From: Hydractinia symbiolongicarpus
Taxonomy: Eukaryota; Cnidaria; Hydrozoa; Anthoathecata; Hydractiniidae
Assembly (NCBI RefSeq): GCF_029227915.1
Contig: NC_079881.1
Span: 1,674,001-1,738,000 of the forward strand
DNA length: 64,000 nt
Direction of reading: 5' to 3'
Position 1 is the stretch's first letter; each line of letters starts with the position of its first letter. Below the pieces are notes generated by a model. The model ran no database searches. It was not told where the DNA came from and saw only the letters and a program-made list of their open reading frames with translations. The position numbers and the translations under genes are program-made. Positions 1 through 11,540 of the stretch are shown in pieces.

Positions 1-55
1 GGAAATCGCGGGTTTTCGTTTGCCGGCGATTAAACCACTTTCATTAGGCGTCTCA

Positions 56-77
56 TCAAAAATGAAAACATTTTTGA
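56..77. other. 22-bp perfect inverted repeat in the monomer
   Basis: Nine-base arms TCAAAAATG and CATTTTTGA flank a 4-base spacer (AAAA here, TTTT in the reverse array). The same perfect form is seen at 15795-15816 in the reverse array, so it is part of the monomer. Many other monomers carry one substitution in an arm (CATTTCTGA, or CAGAAATG in reverse) that breaks one pair. The sequence could extrude as a short hairpin or bind a dimeric protein. Its role is unknown, and such A/T-rich dyads also occur by chance. Confidence 0.8.
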
Positions 78-203
78 AAACTACAAGACTCATGGGATAT
101 AGTGGTGAAATAATAATTTAAAAAATCGTTCGGGAAATGAGTTTACTCCCTATATACTTTCTTTGTATACTTTTGACTATACGGGCCGAGTCCGGGGTTT
201 ACG

Positions 204-406
204 GAAAATGGCGGGTTTTTGTTTGCCGGCGATTAAACTGCTTTTATTCAGCGTCTCATCAAAAATGAAAACATTTTTGAAAACTACAAGTCTCATGCGT
301 TTTAGTGGTGAAAAGGTAATTTAAAAAGTCGTTTTGGAAATGAGTTTACTCACAGGGTACTTTCTTTGTATACATTCGACTATACGGGCCAAGCCCGGGA
401 TTTACG
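204..406 (+). repeat. Representative satellite monomer (203 bp)
   Basis: One full-length monomer, given as a reference unit. It starts at GAAAATGGCGGG and ends just before the next GGAAGTCGTGGG. It contains the palindromic hexamers GCCGGC and GTATAC; the neighbouring half-type also has CCCGGG. It has A/T-rich blocks around TAATTTAAAAA and the 22-bp dyad with TCAAAAATG / CATTTTTGA arms. Because 203 is not a multiple of 3, any reading frame shifts at each monomer boundary, and TAATTTAA supplies a recurrent stop. This is strong evidence against coding function. Unit boundaries are arbitrary. Confidence 0.9.
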
Positions 407-1206
407 GGAAGTCGTGGGTTTTCGTTTGACGGCGATTAAACTTCTTTTATTCAGCGTCTCATCAAAAATGAAAACATTTTTGAAAACTGCAATTCTCATG
501 CGTTTTAGTGGTGAAATAATAATTTAAAAAATCGTTCGGGAAATGAGTTTACTCCCTGGGTACTTTCTTTGCATACTTTTGACTATACGGGCCGAGTCCG
601 GGGTTTACGGGAAATGGCGGGTTTTCGTTTGCCGGCGATTAAACTCCTTTTATTCAGCGTCTCATCAAAAATGAAAACATTTTTGAAAACTACAAGTCTC
701 ATGCGTTTTAGTGGTGAAATAATAATTTAAAAAATCGTTCGGGAAATGAGTTTACTCCCTGGGTACTTTCTTTGTATACTTTTGACTATACGGGCCGAGT
801 CCGAGGTTTACGGGAAATGGCGGGTGTTCGTTTGCCGGCGATTAAACTCCTTTTATTCAGCGTCTCATCAAAAATGAAAACATTTTTGAAAACTACAAGT
901 CTCATGCGTTTTAGTGGTGAAAAGGTAATTTAAAAAGTCGTTTTGGAAATGAGTTTACTCACAGGGTACTTTCTTTGTATACATTCGACTATACGGGCCA
1001 AGCCCGGGATTTACGGGAAATCGCGGAATTTCGTTTGCCGGCGATTAAACCACTTTCACTAAGCGTCTCATCAAAAATGAAAACATTTCTGAAAACTACA
1101 AGTCTCATGCGTTTTAGTGGTGAAAAATAATTTAAAAAATCGTTCGGGAAAGGAGTTTACGCCCTGGGTACTTTCTTTGTATACTTTTGACTATACGGGC
1201 CGAGTC

Positions 1207-3639
1207 ATGCGTTTTAGTGGTGAAAAGATAATTTAAAAAATCGTTTTGGAAATGAGTTTACTCACAGGGTACTTTCTTTGTATACATTCGACTATAAAGG
1301 CCAAGCTCGGGATTTACGGGAAATCGCGGGTTTTCGTTTGCCGGCGATTAAACCACTTTCATTAGGCGTCTCATCAAAAATGAAAACATTTTTGAAAACT
1401 ACAAGACTCACGGGCTTTAGTGGTGAAATAATAGTTTAAAAAATCGTTCGGGAAATGAGTTTACTCCCTGGGTACTTTCTTTGTATACTTTTGACTATAC
1501 GGGCCGAGTCCGGGGTTTACGGAAAATGGCGGGTTTTCGTTTGCCGGCGATTAAACTCCTTTTATTCAGCGTCTCATCAAAAATGAAAACATTTTTGAAA
1601 ACTACAAGTCTCATGCGTTTTAGTGGTGAAAAGGTAATTTAAAAAGTCGTTTTGGAAATGAGTTTACTCACAGGGTACTTTCTTTGTATACATTCGACTA
1701 TACGAGCCAAGCCCGGGATTTACGGGAAATCGCGGAATTTCGTTTGCCGGCGATTAAACCACTTTCACTAAGCGTCTCATCAAAAATGAAAACATTTCTG
1801 AAAACTACAAGTCTCATGCGTTTTAGTGGTGAAAAAATAATTTAAAAAATCGTTCGGGAAAGGAGTTTACGCCCTGGGTACTTTCTTTGTATACTTTTGA
1901 CTATACGGGCCGATTCATGCGTTTTAGTGGTGAAAAGATAATTTAAAAAATCGTTTTGGAAATGAGTTTACTCACAGGGTACTTTCTTTGTATACATTCG
2001 ACTATAAAGGCCAAGCTCGGGATTTACGGGAAATCGCGGGTTTTCGTTTGCCGGCGATTAAACAACTTTCATTAGGCGTCTCATCAAAAATGAAAACATT
2101 TTTGAAAACTACAAGTCTCATGCGTTTTAGTGGTGAAAAGGTAATTTAAAAAGTCGTTTTGGAAATGAGTTTACTCACAGGGTACTTTCTTTGTATACAT
2201 TCGACTATACGGGCCAAGCCCGGGATTTACGGGAAATCGCGGAATTTCGTTTGCCGGCGATTAAACCACTTTCACTAAGCGTCTCATCAAAAATGAAAAC
2301 ATTTCTGAAAACTACAAGTCTCATGCGTTTTAGTGGTGAAAAATAATTTAAAAAATCGTTCGGGAAAGGAGTTTACGCCCTGGGTACTTTCTTTGTATAC
2401 TTTTGACTATACGGGCCGAGTCATGCGTTTTAGTGGTGAAAAGATAATTTAAAAAATCGTTTTGGAAATGAGTTTACTCACAGGGTACTTTCTTTGTATA
2501 CATTCGACTATAAAGGCCAAGCTCGGGATTTACGGGAAATCGCGGGTTTTCGTTTGCCGGCGATTAAACCACTTTCATTAGGCGTCTCATCAAAAATGAA
2601 AACATTTTTGAAAACTACAAGACTCACGGGCTTTAGTGGTGAAATAATAGTTTAAAAAATCGTTCGGGAAATGAGTTTACTCCCTGGGTACTTTCTTTGT
2701 ATACTTTTGACTATACGGGCCGAGTCCGGGGTTTACGGAAAATGGCGGGTTTTCGTTTGCCGGCGATTAAACTCCTTTTATTCAGCGTCTCATCAAAAAT
2801 GAAAACATTTTTGAAAACTACAAGTCTCATGCGTTTTAGTGGTGAAAAGGTAATTTAAAAAGTCGTTTTGGAAATGAGTTTACTCACAGGGTACTTTCTT
2901 TGTATACATTCGACTATACGGGCCAAGCCCGGGATTTACGGGAAATCGCGGAATTTCGTTTGCCGGCGATTAAACCACTTTCACTAAGCGTCTCATCAAA
3001 AATGAAAACATTTCTGAAAACTACAAGTCTCATGCGTTTTAGTGGTGAAAAAATAATTTAAAAAATCGTTCGGGAAAGGAGTTTACGCCCTGGGTACTTT
3101 CTTTGTATACTTTTGACTATACGGGCCGAGTCATGCGTTTTAGTGGTGAAAAGATAATTTAAAAAATCGTTTTGGAAATGAGTTTACTCACAGGGTACTT
3201 TCTTTGTATACATTCGACTATAAAGGCCAAGCTCGGGATTTACGGGAAATCGCGGGTTTTCGTTTGCCGGCGATTAAACAACTTTCATTAGGCGTCTCAT
3301 CAAAAATGAAAACATTTTTGAAAACTACAAGTCTCATGCGTTTTAGTGGTGAAAAGGTAATTTAAAAAGTCGTTTTGGAAATGAGTTTACTCACAGGGTA
3401 CTTTCTTTGTATACATTCGACTATACGGGCCAAGCCCGGGATTTACGGGAAATCGCGGAATTTCGTTTGCCGGCGATTAAACCACTTTCACTAAGCGTCT
3501 CATCAAAAATGAAAACATTTCTGAAAACTACAAGTCTCATGCGTTTTAGTGGTGAAAAAATAATTTAAAAAATCGTTCGGGAAAGGAGTTTACGCCCTGG
3601 GTACTTTCTTTGTATACTTTTGACTATGCGGGCCGAGTC
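1207..3639 (+). repeat. 1216-bp higher-order repeat, two tandem copies
   Basis: Copy 1 spans about 1207-2422 and copy 2 about 2423-3639, an offset of 1216-1217 bp. Each comprises five full monomers plus two of the short deleted units. Shared private variants include ACAAGACTCACGGGC at 1401 and 2617 and GACTATAAAGGCC. The phase of the copy boundaries is arbitrary, and similarity extends left to at least 1016 (matching 2232). Confidence 0.85.
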
Positions 3640-3751
3640 ATGCGTTTTAGTGGTGAAAAGATAATTTAAAAAATCGTTTTGGAAATGAGTTTACTCACAG
3701 GGTACTTTCTTTGTATACATTCGACTATAAAAGCCAAGCTCGGGATTTACG

Positions 3752-6660
3752 GGAAATCGCGGGTTTTCGTTTGCCGGCGATTAAACCACTTTCATTAGGC
3801 GTCTCATCAAAAATGAAAACATTTTTGAAAACTACAAGACTCATGGGATATAGTGGTGAAATAATAATTTAAAAAATCGTTCGGGAAATGAGTTTACTCC
3901 CTGGGTACTTTCTTTGTATACTTTTGACTATACGGGCCGAGTCCGGGGTTTACGGAAAATGGCGGGTTTTTGTTTGCCGGCGATTAAACTCCTTTTATTC
4001 AGCGTCTCATCAAAAATGAAAACATTTTTGAAAACTACAAGTCTCATGCGTTTTTAGTGGTGAAAAGGTAATTTAAAAAGTCGTTTTGGAAATGAGTTTA
4101 CTCACAGGGTACTTTCTTTGTATACATTCGACTATACGGGCCAAGCCCGGGATTTACGGGAAGTCGTGGGTTTTCGTTTGACGGCGATTAAACTTCTTTT
4201 ATTCAGCGTCTCATCAAAAATGAAAACATTTTTGAAAACTGCAATTCTCATGCGTTTTAGTGGTGAAATAATAATTTAAAAAATCGTTCGGGAAATGAGT
4301 TTACTCCCTGGGTACTTTCTTTGCATACTTTTGACTATACGGGCCGAGTCCGGGGTTTACGGGAAATGGCGGGTTTTCGTTTGCCGGCGATTAAACTCCT
4401 TTTATTCAGCGTCTCATCAAAAATGAAAACATTTTTGAAAACTACAAGTCTCATGCGTTTTAGTGGTGAAATAATAATTTAAAAAATCGTTCGGGAAATG
4501 AGTTTACTCCCTGGGTACTTTCTTTGTATACTTTTGACTATACGGGCCGAGTCCGAGGTTTACGGGAAATGGCGGGTGTTCGTTTGCCGGCGATTAAACT
4601 CCTTTTATTCAGCGTCTCATCAAAAATGAAAACATTTTTGAAAACTACAAGTCTCATGCGTTTTAGTGGTGAAAAGATAATTTAAAAAATTGTTTTGGAA
4701 ATGAGTTTACTCACAGGGTACTTTCTTTGTATACATTCGACTATACGGGCCAAGCCCGGGATTTACGGGAAATCGCGGGTTTTCGTTTGCCGGCGATTAA
4801 ACCCCTTTCATTAGGCGTCTCATCAAAAATGAAAACATTTCTGAAAACTACAAGTCTCATGCGTTTTAGTGGTGAAAAAATAATTTAAAAAATCGTTCGG
4901 GAAAGGAGTTTACGCCCTGGGTACTTTCTTTGTATACTTTTGACTATACGGGCCGAGTCATGCGTTTTAGTGGTGAAAAGATAATTTAAAAAATCGTTTT
5001 GGAAATGAGTTTACTCACAGGGTACTTTCTTTGTATACATTCGACTATAAAGGCCAAGCTCGGGATTTACGGGAAATCGCGGGTTTTCGTTTGCCGGCGA
5101 TTAAACCACTTTCATTAGGCGTCTCATCAAAAACGAAAACATTTTTGAAAACTACAAGTCTCATGCGTTTTAGTGGTGAAAAGGTAATTTAAAAAGTCGT
5201 TTTGGAAATGAGTTTACTCCCAGGGTACTTTCTTTCTATACATTCGACTATACGGGCCAAGCCCGGGATTTACGGGAAATCGCGGAATTTCGTTTGCCGG
5301 CGATTAAACCACTTTCACTAAGCGTCTCATCAAAAATGAAAACATTTCTGAAAACTACAAGTCTCATGCGTTTTAGTGGTGAAAAAATAATTTAAAAAAT
5401 CGTTCGGGAAAGGAGTTTACGCCCTGGGTACTTTCTTTGTATACTTTTGACTATGCGGGCCGAGTCATGCGTTTTAGTGGTGAAAAGATAATTTAAAAAA
5501 TCGTTTTGGAAATGAGTTTACTCACAGGGTACTTTCTTTGTATACATTCGACTATAAAAGCCAAGCTCGGGATTTACGGGAAATCGCGGGTTTTCGTTTG
5601 CCGGCGATTAAACCACTTTCATTAGGCGTCTCATCAAAAATGAAAACATTTTTGAAAACTACAAGACTCATGGGATTTAGTGGTGAAATAATAATTTAAA
5701 AAATCGTTCGGGAAATGAGTTTAATCCCTGGGTACTTTCTTTGTATACTTTTGACTATACGGGCCGAGTCCGGGGTTTACGGAAAATGGCGGGTTTTTGT
5801 TTGCCGGCGATTAAACTCCTTTTATTCAGCGTCTCATCAAAAATGAAAACATTTTTGAAAACTACAAGTCTCATGCGTTTTAGTGGTGAAAAAGTAATTT
5901 AAAAAGTCGTTTTGGAAATGAGTTTACTCACAGGGTACTTTCTTTGTATACATTCGACTATACGGGCCAAGCCCGGGATTTACGGGCAGTCGTGGGTTTT
6001 CGTTTGACGGCGATTAAACTTCTTTTATTCAGCGTCTCATCAAAAATGAAAACATTTTTGAAAACTGCAATTCTCATGCGTTTTAGTGGTGAAATAATAT
6101 TTTAAAAAATCGTTCGGGAAATGAGTTTACTCCCTGGGTACTTTCTTTGTATACTTTTGACTATACGGGCCGAGTCCGGGGTTTACGGGAAATGGCGGGT
6201 TTTCGTTTGCCGGCGATTAAACTCCTTTTATTCAGCGTCTCATCAAAAATGAAAACATTTTTGAAAACTACAAGTCTCATGCGTTTTAGTGGTGAAATAA
6301 TAATTTAAAAAATCGTTCGGGAAATGAGTTTACTCCCTGGGTACTTTCTTTGTATACTTTTGACTATACGGGCCGAGTCCGAGGTTTACGGGAAATGGCG
6401 GGTGTTCGTTTGCCGGCGATTAAACTCCTTTTATTCAGCGTCTCATCAAAAATGAAAACATTTTTGAAAACTACAAGTCTCATGCGTTTTAGTGGTGAAA
6501 AGATAATTTAAAAAATTGTTTTGGAAATGAGTTTACTCACAGGGTACTTTCTTTGTATACATTCGACTATACGGGCCAAGCCCGAGATTTACGGGAAATC
6601 GCGGGTTTTCGTTTGCCGGCGATTAAACCCCTTTCATTAGGCGTCCCATCAAAAATGAAA
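3752..6660 (+). repeat. 1827-bp higher-order repeat, with a partial copy at the window start
   Basis: The block starting at 3752 recurs from 5579, an offset of 1827 bp or nine monomer lengths. Private variants shared by the copies include GTCGTGGG with TTTGACGGCG, GCAATTCTCATG and GGCGGGTGTTCG. Positions 1 to about 918 carry the same order (1 matches 3752, 407 matches 4159, 813 matches 4565), so three copies are visible in part. A one-base T insertion near 4051-4055 in the second copy shifts the offset by 1. The copies diverge after about 4670 and 6660 into different downstream monomers. Confidence 0.82.
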
Positions 6661-7769
6661 ACATTTTTGAAAACTACAAGACTCATGGGCTTTAGTGGTG
6701 AAATAATAGTTTAAAAAATCGTTCGGGAAATGAGTTTACTCCCTGGGTACTTTCTTTGTATACTTTTGACTATACGGGCCGAGTCCGGGGTTTACGGAAA
6801 ATGGCGGGTTTTCGTTTGCCGGCGATTAAACTCCTTTTATTCAGCGTCTCATCAAAAATGAAAACATTTTTGAAAACTACAAGTCTCATGCGTTTTAGTG
6901 GTGAAAAGGTAATTTAAAAAGTCGTTTTGGAAATGAGTTTACTCACAGGGTACTTTCTTTGTATACATACGACTATACGGGCCAAGCCCGGGATTTACTG
7001 GAAATCGCGGAATTTCGTTTGCCGGCGATTAAACCACTTTCACTAAGCGTCTCATCAAAAATGAAAACATTTCTGAAAACTACAAGTCTCATGCGTTTTA
7101 GTGGTGAAAAAATAATTTAAAAAATCGTTCGGGAAAGGAGTTTACGCCCTGGGTACTTTTTTTGTATACTTTTGACTATACGGGCCGAGTCATGCGTTTT
7201 AGTGGTGAAAAGATAATTTAAAAAATCGTTTTGGAAATGAGTTTACTCACAGGGTACTTTCTTTGTATACATTCGACTATACGGGCCAAGCCCGGGATTT
7301 ACGGGAAATCGCGGGTTTTCGTTTGCTGGCGATTAAACCACTTTCATTAGGCGTCTCATCAAAAATGAAAACATTTTTGAAAACTACAAGACTCATGGGC
7401 TTTAGTGGTGAAATAATAATTTAAAAAATCGTTCGGGAAATGAGTTTACTCCCTGGGTACTTTCTTTGTATACTTTTGACTATACGGGCCGAGTCCGGGG
7501 TTTACGGAAAATGACGGGTTTTTGTTTGCCGGCGATTAAACTCCTTTTATTCAGCGTCTCATCAAAATTAAAAACATTTTTGAAAACTACAAGTCTCATG
7601 CGTTTTAGTGGTGAAAAAATAATTTAAAAAATCGTTCGGGAAAGGAGTTTACGCCCTGGGTACTTTCTTTGTATACTTTTGACTATACGGGCCGAGTCAT
7701 GCGTTTTAGTGGTGAAAAGATAATTTAAAAAATCGTTTTGGAAATGAGTTTAATCACAGGGTACTTTCT

Positions 7770-10140
7770 TTGTATACATTCGACTATAAAGGCCAAGCCC
7801 GGGATTTACGGGAAATCGCGGGTTTTCTTTTGCCGGCGATTAAACCACTTTCATTAGTCGTCTCATCAAAAATGAAAACATTTCTGAAAACTACAAGTCT
7901 CGTGCGTTTTAGTGGTGAAAAAATAATTTTAAAAATCGTTCGGGAAATGAGTTTACTTCCTGGGTACCTTCTTTGTATACTTTTGACTATACGGGCCGAA
8001 TCCGAGATTTACGGGAAATCGCAGGTTTTCGTTTGCCGGCGATTAAACTTCTTTTATTCAGCGTCTCATCAAAAATAAAAACATTTTTGAAAACTACAAG
8101 TCTCATGGGTTTAATGGTGAAATAATAATTTAAAAAATCGTTCGGGAAATGAGTTTACTCCCTGGGTACTTTCTTTGTATACTTTTGACTATACGGGCCG
8201 AGTCCGGGGTTTACGGGAAATGGCGGGTTTTCGTTTGCCGGCGATTAAACTCCTTTTATTCAGCGTCTCATCGAAAATGAAAACATTTTTGAAAACTACA
8301 AGTCTCATGCGTTTTAGTGGTGAAAAGGTAATTTAAAAAGTCGTTTTGGAAATGAGTTTACTCACAGGGTACTTTCTTTGTATACATTCGACTATACGGG
8401 CCAAGCCCGGGATTTACGGGAAATCGCGGAATTTCGATTGCCGGCGATTAAACCACTTTCACTAAGCGTCTCATCAAAAATGAAAACATTTTTAAAAACT
8501 ACAAGTCTCATGGGCTTTAGTGGTTAAATAATAATTTAAAAAATCGTTCGGAAAATGAGTTTACTCCCTGGGTACTTTCTTTGTATACATTCAACTATAC
8601 GGGCCAAGCCCGGGATGTACGGTAAATCGCGGGTTTCGTTTGCCGGCGATTAAAGCACTTTCATTAAGCGTCTCATCAAAAATGAAAACATTTCTGAAAA
8701 CTGCAAGTCTCATGCGTTTTAGTGATGAAAAAATAATTTAAAAAATCGTTCGGGAAATGAGTTTAATCCCTGGGTACTTTCTCTGTATACTTTTGACTAT
8801 ACGGGCCGAGTCGGAGATTTACGGAAAATGGCGGGTTTTCGTTTCTTGGCGATTAAACTTCTTTTATTCAGCGTCTCATCAAAAATGAAAACATTTTTAA
8901 AAACTACAAGTGCCATGGGCTTTAGTGGTTAAATAATAATTTAAAAAATCGTTCGGGAAATGAGTTTACTCCCTGGGTACTTTCTTTGTATACATTCGAC
9001 TTTACGGGCCAAGCCCGGGATGTACGGGAAATCGCGGGTTTCGTTTGCCGGCGATTAAACCACTTTCATTAAGCGTCTCATCAAAAATGAAAACATTTCT
9101 GAAAACTACAAGTCTCATGCGTTTTAGTGATGAAAAAATAATTTAAAAAATCGTTCGGGAAATGAGTTTAATCCCTGGGTACTTTCTCTGTATACTTTTG
9201 ACTATACGGGCCGAGTCGGAGATTTACGGAAAATGGCGGGTTTTCGTTTCTTGGCGATTAAACTTCTTTTATTCAGCGTCTCATCAAAAATGAAAACATT
9301 TTTAAAAACTACAAGTGCCATGGGCTTTAGTGGTTAAATAATAATTTAAAAAATCGTTCGGGAAATGAGTTTACTCCCTGGGTACTTTCTTTGTATACAT
9401 TCGACTTTACGGGCCAAGCCCGGGATGTACGGGAAATCGCGGGTTTCGTTTGCCGGCGATTAAACCACTTTCATTAAGCGTCTCATCAAAAATGAAAACA
9501 TTTCTGAAAACTACAAGTCTCATGCGTTTTAGTGGTGAAAAAATAATTTAAAAAATCGTTCGGGAAAGGAGTTTACGCCCTGGGTACTTTCTTTGTATAC
9601 TTTTGACTATACGGGCCGAGTCGGAGATTTACGGGAAGTCGTGGGTTTTCGTTTGCCGGCGATTAAACTTCTTTTATTCAGCGTCTCATCAAAAATGAAA
9701 ACATTTTTGAAAACTGCAAGTCTCACGCGTTTTAGTGGTGAAAAGATAATTTAAAAAATCGTTTTGGAAATTAGTTTACTCACAGGGTACTTTCTTTGTA
9801 TACATTCGACTATAAAGGCCAAGCCCGGGATTTACGGGAAATCGCGGGTTTTTTTTGCCGGCGATTAAACCACTTTCATTAGTCGTCTCATCAAAAATGA
9901 AAACATTTCTGAAAACTACAAGTCTCGTGCGTTTTAGTGGTGAAAAAATAATTTTAAAAATCGTTCGGGAAATGAGTTAACTCCCTGGGTACCTTCTTTG
10001 TATACTTTTGACTATACGGGCCGAATCCGGGATTTACGGGAAATCGCAGGTTTTCGTTTGCCGGCGATTAAACTTCTTTTATTCAGCGTCTCATCAAAAA
10101 TAAAAACATTTTTGAAAACTACAAGTCTCATGGGTTTAAT
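7770..10140 (+). repeat. About 2025-bp duplicated block
   Basis: The variant CATTAGTCGTCTCATC at 7852 recurs at 9877, and CATGGGTTTAATGG near 8104 recurs near 10129, both offset by 2025 bp. Both copies include the same unusual neighbours: CGAAAAC changes, GGGTACCTTC and ATAATTTTAAAAATCG, in which the recurrent TAA stop is lost. Between the copies lies the 405-bp dimer block. The block edges are approximate. Confidence 0.7.
8460..9530 (+). repeat. 405-bp dimer repeat (203 + 202 bp)
   Basis: The variant CATGGGCTTTAGTGGTTAAA recurs with its flank at 8506, 8911 and 9316, a period of 405 bp. One monomer of each dimer is the 202-bp form with GGGATGTACGG and CGCGGGTTTCG (one T fewer than the usual GGGTTTTCG). 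The other has GAGTCGGAGATTTACGG, and TTTCTTGGCG in the last two copies. About two and a half dimers are present. Confidence 0.85.
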
Positions 10141-11540
10141 GGTGAAATAATAATTGAAAAAATCGTTCGGGAAATGAGTTTACTCCCTGGGTACTTTCTT
10201 TGTATACTTTTGACTATACGGGCCGAGTCCGGGGTTTACGGGAAATGGCAGGTTTTCGTTTGCCGGCGATTAAACTCCTTTTATTCAGCGTCTCATCAAA
10301 AATGAAAACATTTTTGAAAACTACAAGTCTCATGCGTTTTAGTGGTGAAAAGATAATTTAAAAAATCGTTTTGGAAATGAGTTTACTCACAGGGTACTTT
10401 TTTTGTATACATTCGACTATACGGGCCAAGGTCGGGATTTACGGGAAATCGCGGGTTTTCGTTTGCCGGCGATTAAACCACTCTCATTAGGCGTCTCATC
10501 AAAAATGAAAACATTTTTAAAAACTACAAGACTCATGGGTTTAATGGTGAAATAATAATTTAAAACATCGTTCGGGAAATGAGTTTACTCCCTGGGTACT
10601 TTCTTTGTATACTTTTGAATATACGGGCCGAGTCCGGGGTTTACGGGAAATGGCGGGTTTTCGTTTGCCGGCGATTAAACTCCTTTTATTCAGCGTCTCA
10701 TCAAAAATGAAAACATTTTTGAAAACTACAAGTCTCATGCGTTTTAGTGGTGAAAAGATAATTTAAAAAATCGTTTTGGAAATGAGTTTACTCACAGGGT
10801 ACTTTCTTTGTATACATTCGACTATACGGGCCAAGCTCGGGATTTACGGGAAATCGCGGGTTTTCGTTTGCCGGCGATTAAACCACTTTCATTAGGCGTC
10901 TCATCAAAAATGAAAACATTTTTGAAAACTACAAGACTCATGGACTTTAGTGGTGAAATAATAATTTAAAAAATCGTTCGGGAAATGAGTTTACTCCCTG
11001 GGTACTTTCTTTGTATACTTTTGACTACACGGGCCGAGTCCGGGGTTTACGGAAAATGGCGGGTTTTCGTTCTCGGCGATTAAACTCCTTTTATTCAGCG
11101 TCTCATCAAAAATGAAAACATTTTTGAAAACTACAAGTCTCATGCGTTTTAGTGGTGAAAAGGTAATTTAAAAAGTCGTTTTGGAAATGAGTTTACTCAC
11201 AGGGTACTTTCTTTGTATACATTCGACTATACGGGCCAAGCCCGGGATTTACGGGAAATCGCGGAATTTCGATTGCCGGCGATTAAACCACTTTCACTAA
11301 GCGTCTCATCAAAAATGAAAACATTTCTGAAAACTACAAGTCTCATGCGTTTTAGTGGTGAAAAAATAATTTAAAAAATCGTTCGGGAAAGGAGTTTACG
11401 CCCTGGGTACTTTCTTTGTATACTTTTGACTATACGGGCCGAGTCGGAGATTTACGGGAAGTCGTGGGTTTTCGTTTGCCGGCGATTAAACTTCTTTTAT
11501 TCAGCGTCTCATCAAAAATGAAAACATTTTTAAAAACTAC

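Larger units (their letters stand above)
1199..7703 (+). repeat. Nine internally deleted 100-101-bp monomers
   Basis: Nine times a monomer is cut from GGGCCGAG directly to TCATGCGTTTTAG, removing about 103 bp including GCCGGC and the dyad. Junctions are at 1199-1211, 1909-1921 (GCCGATTCATG variant), 2415-2427, 3125-3137, 3632-3644, 4952-4964, 5459-5471, 7184-7196 and 7691-7703. Successive spacings are 710, 506, 710, 507, 1320, 507, 1725 and 507 bp, which are whole numbers of 203-bp monomers plus one short unit. The identical breakpoint (2-bp TC microhomology) shows one deletion spread by array amplification. I found none of these junctions after 7.7 kb or in the reverse array. Confidence 0.9.

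Noticed and set aside
369-392. TTCGACTATACGGG resembles the mammalian CENP-B box framework TTCG....A..CGGG
   Set aside because: The spacing between TTCG and CGGG is 6 rather than 7, so the required A is not in register. Half of the monomers have TTTTGAC instead of ATTCGAC. I do not call a CENP-B box.
7770-8078. Open reading frame of 102 codons, the longest in the window
   Set aside because: It spans two satellite monomers. It is open only because TAATTTAA became TAATTTTAA, removing the stop that recurs in other monomers. The frame shifts by one with each 203-bp unit, so this is not a gene.
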